From positions 2,542,001-2,606,000 of the forward strand of contig CAWJDO010000002.1 in the NCBI GenBank assembly GCA_963841635.1: DNA of 64,000 nucleotides, given 5' to 3'. The notes beneath the pieces were generated by a model. It did not search any database. It worked only from the letters and a program-made list of their open reading frames with translations, and had not been told where the DNA came from. Of the stretch, positions 17,423 through 25,121 are shown piece after piece. The position numbers and the translations under genes were made by a program. The DNA comes from DASWZN01 sp963841635. GTDB lineage: Bacteria > Acidobacteriota > Terriglobia > Bryobacterales > Bryobacteraceae. Numbering within the stretch: position 1 is the stretch's first letter; each line of letters opens with the position of its first letter.

Positions 17423-20125
17423 CTACTGAAGCTCGGCCTGCAGTTCGGTGTGGACGCGGGAGCGTGCGGTGGCGGGGAGGAGAGCGAGGCCTTCGGCCGC
17501 GGCGGCGCGAGCTTTGTCGGGCCGGCCCGCGGCGCGGTAGGCGGTCGCCAGAGTGAGCAGATATGCCGGCTTGCGATGATGGCTCTTCTCCACCATGCGC
17601 TCGGCGCATTCCACGGCCAGGCCAGGATCGCGGAACTGCACGGGTATGACGATGGCCAGGCCCGTGGCAACCTGATCGAGGTCGAAGCCCTGAGCGTTTG
17701 GCACCTTTCCCACGGCCTTCAGGATGGCAACCCCTTTGGCCGCGAGTTCTACCGTTCCCTGAGTCTGATGGAGCGCCTGCTGTTGCAGACTCATCCGGAT
17801 CAGGACCAGGCCCAGCGTCGAGCGCCAGTGAAGGTTGTCCTTTTCAATCTGAAGCAGACGTTCGAGGAGGAGGCGGGTCTCCGACAGGGTCTTCAAAGCG
17901 TTGACCGCGTCGCCCCCTTGCGCGCGTTCTTCAAAGCACTCCGACTCATTCTCCAGGAGGGCCAACAGGTCGTTTCCGGCGCGAGTATCGTTGGGATCGG
18001 CGGCGAGGAAACGCTCGGAGATGGGTTTGACCTTTTCCATGTAGGCCAACGCTTCCTGGTACTCTCCGATCTCCTCGTATGCCATTCCGGTCCTGCGGAG
18101 CATGAGGGCCAGGATGCGCTGATTGGCGAGGGTGTTCCTATACTCCGCGGGCAAGGCATTCATGCCATCGACCGCCTTGCGGTAATCCGGTAGAGCCGCG
18201 GTGGGATCGGTTTCGCTGGTTATGTTGGCGATCTTGGCGTGGCTCATCGCGACGGCGCGCCTGGCGCGGAGGTTGGCAGGTTCAAGCTGCACGATGCGCT
18301 CATCGAGTTCGAGCGACTTGCGAAACGCCGCCAGCGCGGCCACCGGGTCGCTCAGACTCGCCGTGCCGCTCTGTCCCAGCTCGTCGCCCAGGCCCCCATA
18401 GGCGGTGGCGGCGTCCATCAAGGCATCCAGCTTCGCGCCGGGCCGGGATGCCAGTTCCTCGAAAGTCGCGGCCGCCAGGCGCATCGTGGCCACTGCTTCC
18501 TGCGTTCTGCCCATTCCGAAGAGCACTTCGCTGCGCGACTGTTGGGCCCACCCCAGAGCGTGCGCCGCGGCCGCATTTCGAGGCTGCTGCTTAGTCACTG
18601 TCCAGGCGATGGACAGGGCTTTGTCCAAGCTGGTGAGGGCGCCTTCGGTGTCGCCGATGTTCTGATCGTAGGGATTGCCCTGCACGTTGGCCAGTCGGAC
18701 GAAGGCGCTCGCGAGGTCCAGTTGTAGCTGGGGGTCGCCTGCGGCATCCTTGGCCGTGCGGTCCAGATGCTTCAACACGGTGCTGACGAGCAGCTTCTGG
18801 GCAGCGGTCGAGCCGGGTAGCTTCTGAATGGCCTCGTCGATTTCCGAGAGCAGACTGTTGCTGATGGCTCGCAGGTCTTCCGCGCGGGCCTCCGCCCGGC
18901 GACGCTCGGCGTTGGCGATGCGGGACTGCCAGAACACGCCTCCGATTCCCGCCAGTATGGCCACCGACAGCACCGCCGTGCCGGCAAAAGCGAGCTTGTT
19001 CCGGCGGGCGAACTTGGCGGCACGGTAGCGGAAGTTGCCCTGGTGCGCCGCCACGGGGCGGCCGGCGAGATAGGCGTCGAGATCGGCGATGAGCTGGTCG
19101 ACGCTGGCGTACCGTTGTTCGGGCTCCTTGCGGAGGGCTTTCAGAACAATGGCGTCGATGTCGGAGTCGAGGGTGCCGCCCGCGGCCTTCTGGCTGGGCT
19201 TGGGCGGCTGCTGGCCGCAGATGACGCGGACCAGTTCCGCGGTGGTGAATTCCTTCAGCTCGTAGGGAGGCACGCCGGCGGCGAGCACATAGAGAAGCAC
19301 GCCCAAGGAGTAGATGTCGGATGCGGTGGAGATGGACTGTCCCAGAACCTGCTCGGGGCTGGCGTATTGCGGCGTGTAGGAATGGTAGCCCTGGCGCGTG
19401 AACTCGGTGTCCACCAGCACGTCGGCCGGAGTGAGCAGCTTGGCGGTGCCGAAGTCGAGCAGTTTCGGCGTGCCGTCTTCGAGGACCAGAATGTTGTCGG
19501 GCTTCAAGTCGCGGTGGACCACCAGATTCTGATGCGCGAAACGAACTGCGCCGCAGACGGACTTGAAGAGCTCGATGCGCTGGCGGATCGAAAGAGAATG
19601 CTGTTCCGAGTAGCGCTGAATGGGGAGGCCGTTGGCGTACTCCATGGCCAGGTAGAGCTCGCCGTCCTCACTGACGCCGCCATCGAGCAGGCGCGCGATA
19701 TTGGGGTGGCTGAGGCCCGCCAGAATCTGCCGTTCGAGACGGAACCTTTCGCGAAACAATTCGCCGGCAAGCGGCAAGCCGATCAGCTTTACGGCGACCT
19801 GCTGCTCGAACTGGCCATCCACGCGGCGCGCCAGGTAGACGGCTCCCATGCCGCCGCGGCCGAGGAGCCTCTCGAGTCGATAGGGCCCTACGCGCCGGCC
19901 GATGTGCGGGTCCGGAAGCTGCGCTGGATCGGTGCGGACGTAGGCGGCGGTGACGCGCTCCTCCTCGTCGCCGGCATGGAGCAGGCCGATGGCCTCATGG
20001 AGGAGGTCGCTGTCCCCGGCGCAGAGGGCCTCGAGGCGCCGGGTCCTCTCCGCCTCGGGAGTCGCGGCCACTTCGTGGAAGATGGCTTCGAGGCGGTGCC
20101 AGCGTTCTAGGGTTGTTTCTCGCAA
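17423..20125 (-). CDS. Membrane Ser/Thr protein kinase with TPR sensor region
   Basis: A 900-residue Hanks-type kinase. It has a short N-terminal helical region (1-75), a catalytic domain (about 82-355) and a single membrane helix (about 380-400). A long extracytoplasmic TPR-like region reaches the C-terminus. Key residues are present: glycine loop 'LLGRGGMGAVY', ATP lysine K113 (VAVK), H204-R-D206 with DLKPDN, and D224-F-G. It should therefore be active. The TPR part probably binds proteins or ligands outside the membrane. It follows the ECF sigma gene on the same strand; such sigma/kinase pairs are typical of Acidobacteriota. The start is a TTG at 20125 with GAGAAGGA just upstream, so the start choice is less certain. 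Confidence 0.9.
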   Translation of the reverse strand: MRETTLERWHRLEAIFHEVAATPEAERTRRLEALCAGDSDLLHEAIGLLHAGDEEERVTAAYVRTDPAQLPDPHIGRRVGPYRLERLLGRGGMGAVYLARRVDGQFEQQVAVKLIGLPLAGELFRERFRLERQILAGLSHPNIARLLDGGVSEDGELYLAMEYANGLPIQRYSEQHSLSIRQRIELFKSVCGAVRFAHQNLVVHRDLKPDNILVLEDGTPKLLDFGTAKLLTPADVLVDTEFTRQGYHSYTPQYASPEQVLGQSISTASDIYSLGVLLYVLAAGVPPYELKEFTTAELVRVICGQQPPKPSQKAAGGTLDSDIDAIVLKALRKEPEQRYASVDQLIADLDAYLAGRPVAAHQGNFRYRAAKFARRNKLAFAGTAVLSVAILAGIGGVFWQSRIANAERRRAEARAEDLRAISNSLLSEIDEAIQKLPGSTAAQKLLVSTVLKHLDRTAKDAAGDPQLQLDLASAFVRLANVQGNPYDQNIGDTEGALTSLDKALSIAWTVTKQQPRNAAAAHALGWAQQSRSEVLFGMGRTQEAVATMRLAAATFEELASRPGAKLDALMDAATAYGGLGDELGQSGTASLSDPVAALAAFRKSLELDERIVQLEPANLRARRAVAMSHAKIANITSETDPTAALPDYRKAVDGMNALPAEYRNTLANQRILALMLRRTGMAYEEIGEYQEALAYMEKVKPISERFLAADPNDTRAGNDLLALLENESECFEERAQGGDAVNALKTLSETRLLLERLLQIEKDNLHWRSTLGLVLIRMSLQQQALHQTQGTVELAAKGVAILKAVGKVPNAQGFDLDQVATGLAIVIPVQFRDPGLAVECAERMVEKSHHRKPAYLLTLATAYRAAGRPDKARAAAAEGLALLPATARSRVHTELQAELQ

Positions 20126-20178
20126 TTCCTTCTCTAGGTCTGCGTAGATTGCCGGGGGAATGAATCAGTCATGCCTGG

Positions 20179-20204
20179 CCGCTCCCTCGCGGTCGCGGTT
20201 CGGT
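20179..20204 (+). repeat. REP-like element, family III (copy d)
   Basis: CCGCTCCCTCGCGGTCGCGG followed by TTCGGT, in the 104-bp gap between the sigma factor stop and the kinase start. A second copy lies 40 bp away inside the sigma gene's 3' end. Confidence 0.75.
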
Positions 20205-20229
20205 GGCGGATTTCCTATGCGCCAGTAGA

Positions 20230-20835
20230 TCAGGCATTCCCGTCCGCTCCCTTACGGTCGCGGTTCGGTGACAGCTGACCGATGCGCTGGTAGAGCCAGC
20301 TCTTTACGAACTTCACTTCGCGGTCAACCGTGGCCTTCGAGATGTGCATGATCTCGGCGGTCTCTTCGGCCGTGCATCCAAGGAAGAACCTGAGCTCGAT
20401 GAGTTGGACCTTTTGGGGATCGATAGCATCTAACTCGTCCAGGGCGCGGCTGAGGTCGATCATGGATTCGCTGCCGATCCTGACCCAGGGGATCTGGTCG
20501 TTGAGGGGAACATGTTCGGCGCCGCCGCCTCGTTTCTGCGCGTCGTCGCTACGGGCGTGGTCGGTCAGAATCAGGCGCATGATCTTGGCGGAGAAGGTGT
20601 AAAAGTGCGCGCGATCGGCCCAGTCCGCCTTCTCCTGGCCGATCAGGCGCAGGTAGACCTCGTTTACCAGGGCGGTGGCCTGGAGCACGCCGGGATCCCG
20701 CTCACGGCGGATGTAGGCGGCGGCGACCTGGCGCAGGTGGGGATAGACCAGGGGCATCAACCGATCGAGGGCGTCGGGCTCGCCTTGCTTCCATTTACGT
20801 AGAAGCAGCGTGATCTCGCCTGATGAGGAATTCAA
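20230..20835 (-). CDS. ECF-type RNA polymerase sigma factor (TIGR02999 group)
   Basis: A 201-residue sigma factor of the TIGR02999 ECF group. Region 2 (about 25-95) includes 'LVNEVYLRLIGQ' and 'HFYTFSAKIMRLILTDHAR'. Region 4 (about 130-185) contains the helix-turn-helix 'GCTAEETAEIMHISKATVDRE'. It probably directs transcription in response to the neighbouring kinase. The start is a TTG at 20835 with GGAG upstream. The last codons (SPNRDRKGADGNA) are read from REP-like copy e, so a repeat insertion appears to have replaced the original C-terminus. No anti-sigma gene is adjacent. Confidence 0.9.
   Translation of the reverse strand: MNSSSGEITLLLRKWKQGEPDALDRLMPLVYPHLRQVAAAYIRRERDPGVLQATALVNEVYLRLIGQEKADWADRAHFYTFSAKIMRLILTDHARSDDAQKRGGGAEHVPLNDQIPWVRIGSESMIDLSRALDELDAIDPQKVQLIELRFFLGCTAEETAEIMHISKATVDREVKFVKSWLYQRIGQLSPNRDRKGADGNA
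20244..20269 (+). repeat. REP-like element, family III (copy e), inside a coding end
   Basis: CCGCTCCCTTACGGTCGCGG followed by TTCGGT lies within the 3' end of the sigma-factor gene. Read on the minus strand, it encodes most of the terminal PNRDRKGA peptide. Confidence 0.75.
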
Positions 20836-20898
20836 GCGGCGCTCCGTTCCGGTCCGGGCAGGTCATCAGTTTAACAGTTTCAGGCCTGGGAATGGGGA

Positions 20899-20924
20899 GT
20901 GTCGTGCCCGTGTGTCGTGCCCGT
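20899..20924. repeat. Perfect 2 x 13-bp direct repeat upstream of an exported protein gene
   Basis: GTGTCGTGCCCGT occurs twice in tandem in the 160-bp divergent region between the ECF sigma gene and the following exported-protein gene. It could be a regulator site with two half-sites. A GAACCC/GGGTTC inverted pair lies further down, near 20962-20978. Confidence 0.5.
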
Positions 20925-20995
20925 GAGGCAGAGCGCGCGATTCCTGCGCTGACTGTTCCAGGAACCCGCGGGGGTTCTGAGGAGGCACGATCATC

Positions 20996-22339
20996 ATGGG
21001 CTGCGCTAGTCGCTTTTCCACGTCCCACGTCCTATGGCTGTCTCTCGCTTTGATTTGGGCGGTCACGGTGCGGGCAGCGGGGTTGAAGACTATTGACAAT
21101 CCCAAGGGCGGCAGAATCATGTACGGGCAGGTGGAGGGGCAGACCACCGAAGTCGGCGCCATCACCGCCATTTTGCGCAACCTGCACAGCCAGTATGGGG
21201 ACAGGCCGCAGGTGGGGCGGCTCTTCGCGGCCCGCGGCACGCAATCCGTCGCAGTTTTTTTCACACTCACGCGGCGCACGCAGGATAACGGCAAGGTGGC
21301 GGGCTTGATTATCGTCGCGAAGGCCACTACCGAGCACGTCGAGGCCGCCCTGCTCACGGACGATGCGAAGCGATTCGCCACCACGCTGGGCCCCCTGACG
21401 CAGATGCTGTTTGCGGCGTGGCATCCGCTCGAAGCCGCCCGCACCTCCGGCGGCGGCCGTAGCGCTGGCGCGGCGCCCTTGCGCACCGTGGTGCTACGCG
21501 ACCAGTCGGCGGCCGTGGGGGTGCCCGAGGGGTGGAGAGTCGTGCCCTCCAGCGCGAACGGCACAATCGATGTGGTTGGCCCGCGCGGCGAGCATGTCGG
21601 CCTGAACGAGACCCTCGTGGCGTTTGACACCAACAACCCATGGGTGCGGCAGCAACAGCGGAACCCGAACCGGCTCTACTATTCGTTCGGCTCCGATCTG
21701 GCCAGGGATTTTCCGGGCTTCTATGAGAGGTTCCGCAGAGCGTGGGGCGTTCGTCCCGCGGAGCTTCAAATCTCGCACGCGGAGCGGGTGCAGGGTTTCC
21801 AGGGCAGGCCCTGCGCGCATGTCAGCGGGCAGATGGATGCTCAAGACGGACAGGGTGTGCAGGAGATGAATGCGATGCTGTGCACCACATCTCCGAGCCA
21901 GGCGGGGAACTTCCTGGTTCTTCTGAGCTACGGATTGGTTCCGAAAGCCCTGGCCGACCAGGAGCGCGCCACGGTGGGCGCGATGCTGGCCAGTTTCCAG
22001 GTGAACAGGGCGGTCACGGGCAGGCTGGCGGCCGCTTTCGCCGCGCCCGAAATCGCCGCCATCGAGACCATCGGCAGGGTCGCCGACATCCGACGCGCCG
22101 CCACTCTGGAACGCAACGAGATTCAGAACAGCAGCTTCTACCAGCGGTGGGACGACAACGACAAGCGGAGCGCGGGGTTCCGGAACTATCAGCTGGGCTA
22201 TAGCGTCGTGCGAGACATCGAGAACCCGGATGACCACGCCACTCTCTGGAATGAGCACGCGAACCCCCTGGTGCAACAGTTTCCCGACCGCTTCGAGTAC
22301 GTTGCCAACCCCGACCTCATCCGGGGCAAGGACTTCTGA
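20996..22339 (+). CDS. Exported protein of unknown function
   Basis: A 447-residue protein I do not recognise. It starts with a signal peptide (to about residue 28, VTVRAAG). Two globular parts follow: about 30-150, including 'MYGQVEGQTTEVGAITAILRN' in part, and about 165-340, with 'VPEGWRVVPSSANGTIDVVGPRGE'. The second part resembles proteins that describe themselves by a leading 'P-x-GW' beta strand, like PsbP/DUF-type periplasmic modules. Near the end, 'NYQLGYSVVRDIENPDDHATLWNE' in part suggests a short conserved tail. The ATG has GAGGAGG 11 nt upstream. It is divergent from the ECF sigma/kinase pair and is a plausible target of it, but that is only positional. Confidence 0.7.
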   Translation: MGCASRFSTSHVLWLSLALIWAVTVRAAGLKTIDNPKGGRIMYGQVEGQTTEVGAITAILRNLHSQYGDRPQVGRLFAARGTQSVAVFFTLTRRTQDNGKVAGLIIVAKATTEHVEAALLTDDAKRFATTLGPLTQMLFAAWHPLEAARTSGGGRSAGAAPLRTVVLRDQSAAVGVPEGWRVVPSSANGTIDVVGPRGEHVGLNETLVAFDTNNPWVRQQQRNPNRLYYSFGSDLARDFPGFYERFRRAWGVRPAELQISHAERVQGFQGRPCAHVSGQMDAQDGQGVQEMNAMLCTTSPSQAGNFLVLLSYGLVPKALADQERATVGAMLASFQVNRAVTGRLAAAFAAPEIAAIETIGRVADIRRAATLERNEIQNSSFYQRWDDNDKRSAGFRNYQLGYSVVRDIENPDDHATLWNEHANPLVQQFPDRFEYVANPDLIRGKDF

Positions 22340-22426
22340 GGGCGGGTGTCCGCTCGTCTGGTGCTTTGAGGCATTTCGGGTCTTGTTTACGCTGGCTGTC
22401 TGAAGCTCGATAAACGGAGACACGCA

Positions 22427-25102
22427 ATGATTCTCAAATTCCTGAAAGCCCTGATGCTCACGATGGTTGTGGGGACGCCGGTCTGGGGGCAGTTGCAGTT
22501 CATTCCCGTGACACCGTGCCGCGTGGCGGACACGCGCGGCCCGGCCGGTCCCTTTGGCGGGCCGACCATGACGGCCGGCACGCGCTCCTTCGTGGTGCCC
22601 CAGAGCCCCTGCGGCATCCCGGCCACGGCGCAGGCCTACTCGTTGAACGTCACGGTGGTGCCGCCGGGACGGCTGACTTACCTGACGCTGTGGCCCACCG
22701 GGCAGAGCCAGCCTTACGTTTCGACCTTGAACTCGTGGGCCGGGGACGTGGTGGCCAACGCGGCCATCGTTCCGGCGGGCACGGGCGGAGCGGTGAGCGT
22801 CTTCGTCACCAACACGACGGACGTGATTTTGGATATCAACGGCTACTTCGCGGCCTCGAACGCGAGCAATGCTTTCTCGTTCTATCCCGCCACGCCCTGC
22901 CGGGTGGTGGATACTCGCACTGCGACCGGGCAGTTCGGCGGGCCGTCGATGTCGGCCGGCCAGGTGCGCGATTTTCCGGTTCCGCTGAGCGCCTGCGCAA
23001 TCCCCGCGACCGCGCGCGGGTACTCGCTGAATGCCACGGTGGTGCCGCCCGGATATCTGGGTTTTCTGACCATGTGGCCTACGGGGCAGGCACGGCCCAA
23101 CGCCTCGACTCTGAACTCGTGGAAGGGCAAGATCATGGCGAACGCGGCGCTGGTTCCGGCGGGCACGAACGAATCGGTGTCGGTGTATGTGAGCAACGCA
23201 ACGAACACGGTTCTGGATATCAACGGGTACTTCGGGCAGCCGGGTTTCACGGGGGCGCTGACATTCCATCCGGTGACGCCGTGCCGGATTGCCGATACGC
23301 GGAATGCGAACAGCCCGTTTGGAGGGCCGGAGATGGGGGCTTCGACGTCGCGGACGTTTCCGGTCCCGGCGAGCGCTTGCGGGATTCCGGCGACGGCGGA
23401 GGCGTATTCGTTGAATGTGACGGTGGTGCCGGACGGGTTGCTGGCGTATCTGACGACCTGGCCGACGGGGTCGGCGAAGCCGTACGTTTCCACTCTGAAT
23501 TCGTTTGACGGGAGCGTGGTGGCGAACGCGGCGATTGTGCCGGCGGGCGCCGGGGGCGGGATCGACGTGTTTGTGACGAACCAGACGCACGTGGTGCTGG
23601 ACATCAACGGGTACTTCGCGGGCAGCGGGGGACGCAACAGCTACACCATCACGGGGATGGTATCGGGGCTGGGCAGCGGCGCTTCGGTGGTGCTGAAGGA
23701 CAACGGCACGGATGCGTTGACGGTTTCGGCGAACGGATCTTTTACGTTTCCGACCGCGTTGGCGAGCGGGACGAGTTACACGGTGACGGTGGGGACGCAG
23801 CCGGCCGGGGAGGCTTGCCAGGTGGCGGGCGGGTCCGGGGTGGTGTCGGGGGATGTCACCAGTGTAGTTGTTACTTGCGTAGCAGTAACTCACACGGTTG
23901 GGGGCACGGTATCGGGACTAAGTAGCGGGGCGTCGGTGGTTCTGAAGGACAACAACGCGGACGCATTGACGGTGTCGGCGAACGGGTCATTCACTTTTGC
24001 GACACCGCTGGCGAGCGGTGCGACCTACGCCGTGACGGTGGGGACGCAGCCGGCCGGGGAAACTTGCCAGGTGGCGAACGGCGGGCCGGCGGTAGTGACG
24101 GCGAATGTCACGAACGTGGCTGTCGCGTGCAGCACAACAGGGCCGGCCACGAGCCTGGTGGCGGAACGGGCGCTGGCGCAGACGGGGCTGTCGATCGGGT
24201 TAGCGGCCGTCGTGCTTCAGACTCAAATGGAGGTCTTTGACATCGCACAGAACCCCACTTCCTGTGAACCGGCGAAGAACGGGCCCTTCAGCGTGCGAAC
24301 GGGTACCACGCCGAGTCTGACCCTCCCTGGCGGTGCTGCCTTGTACCCTGTGATCTTGTACTACGACGCAGGCTGCACGCGGCCTTACGTCACGAGCAGC
24401 GTTACTTCGGCGACGCCGACGGGGGCAGATACCCTCGCCATGACGGAGACTGCCACCTTTTCCGGTCTCGACGGAACGAATCTCGGGACTCTGGCGCTCA
24501 ACGTGAAGCTCGAGGGCATCGACGCGGGCGCGCAGGTGTACGGTCTTAGCGTATTCACACCGGCAAGCGGTGCAAAGACACCCGTCCATTTGGGGTTGCA
24601 CTGCGGTATTCCCGTGGCTGGGCCGTGTGCGGGCGCGATCGTGCAGGATTTCCCGGCGCTGAATCTCACCGTCGGCACCGTGACCTGCATCAACCTGACT
24701 CCCGTCAAGGACGCGTCGGGCACTCCCACCGGCGCGACCTTCATCGCGACCGGCTCCACGGTCAGCGGGCCGATGGGATCGCTAACACTCACCAACCCGT
24801 CACCGGCCTCGTTCGTCATTCAAGGTGGAGCGGCCTACGCCTCGACCACTGGTAGTGGCGGCGCCGCATTCTCGCTCACCGCGTCGACGCCGAGCTCCTG
24901 GAGGCTCACCGACGCGGCGCACGACCAGCAATTCCAGATCTCGATGGTCAACACGACGACGCGTGCGATGAGTCTGACGATCGCCCAAGTGAGTACGGGC
25001 GCAACGCTGGCAACCGGCTCGATCGATCACTCGGGCAGCGGGAGCATTACTTACTCGGATGGCAGCGCGGCGGCGATCACGAGTTGGACACTGGCGGACT
25101 GA
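22427..25102 (+). CDS. Secreted modular protein with three TPCRVADTR modules (paralogue 1)
   Basis: An 891-residue secreted protein. The signal peptide covers residues 1-21. Three modules of about 120 residues follow (23-143, 151-271, 278-398). Each opens 'F-x-PVTPCRVADTR', has 'CGIPATA-x-AYSLNVTVVP', then 'STLNSW-x-G-x-VVANAAIVPAG', and closes 'VLDINGYF'. Two Ig-like repeats (about 403-484, 488-567; 'VSGLGSGASVVLKDN' type) precede a C-terminal domain of about 320 residues that ends ITSWTLAD. Similar LDTR/GYF modules occur in actinobacterial surface proteins; no function is established. The closely related paralogue begins 19 bp downstream. N-terminal two-thirds DNA is apparently identical to it. 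Ribosome site AACGGAGACA. Confidence 0.85.
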   Translation: MILKFLKALMLTMVVGTPVWGQLQFIPVTPCRVADTRGPAGPFGGPTMTAGTRSFVVPQSPCGIPATAQAYSLNVTVVPPGRLTYLTLWPTGQSQPYVSTLNSWAGDVVANAAIVPAGTGGAVSVFVTNTTDVILDINGYFAASNASNAFSFYPATPCRVVDTRTATGQFGGPSMSAGQVRDFPVPLSACAIPATARGYSLNATVVPPGYLGFLTMWPTGQARPNASTLNSWKGKIMANAALVPAGTNESVSVYVSNATNTVLDINGYFGQPGFTGALTFHPVTPCRIADTRNANSPFGGPEMGASTSRTFPVPASACGIPATAEAYSLNVTVVPDGLLAYLTTWPTGSAKPYVSTLNSFDGSVVANAAIVPAGAGGGIDVFVTNQTHVVLDINGYFAGSGGRNSYTITGMVSGLGSGASVVLKDNGTDALTVSANGSFTFPTALASGTSYTVTVGTQPAGEACQVAGGSGVVSGDVTSVVVTCVAVTHTVGGTVSGLSSGASVVLKDNNADALTVSANGSFTFATPLASGATYAVTVGTQPAGETCQVANGGPAVVTANVTNVAVACSTTGPATSLVAERALAQTGLSIGLAAVVLQTQMEVFDIAQNPTSCEPAKNGPFSVRTGTTPSLTLPGGAALYPVILYYDAGCTRPYVTSSVTSATPTGADTLAMTETATFSGLDGTNLGTLALNVKLEGIDAGAQVYGLSVFTPASGAKTPVHLGLHCGIPVAGPCAGAIVQDFPALNLTVGTVTCINLTPVKDASGTPTGATFIATGSTVSGPMGSLTLTNPSPASFVIQGGAAYASTTGSGGAAFSLTASTPSSWRLTDAAHDQQFQISMVNTTTRAMSLTIAQVSTGATLATGSIDHSGSGSITYSDGSAAAITSWTLAD
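22514..23976 (+). repeat. 1,463-bp direct repeat, copy 1
   Basis: This stretch appears identical, base for base, to 25212-26674 (offset 2,698 bp). It covers the three TPCRVADTR modules, the first Ig-like repeat and part of the second. Outside it, the two genes differ visibly within a few bases on both sides. No transposase or terminal repeats are present, so it is not an insertion sequence. Confidence 0.85.
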
Positions 25103-25121
25103 GACAGCAAGGAGAATGGCG

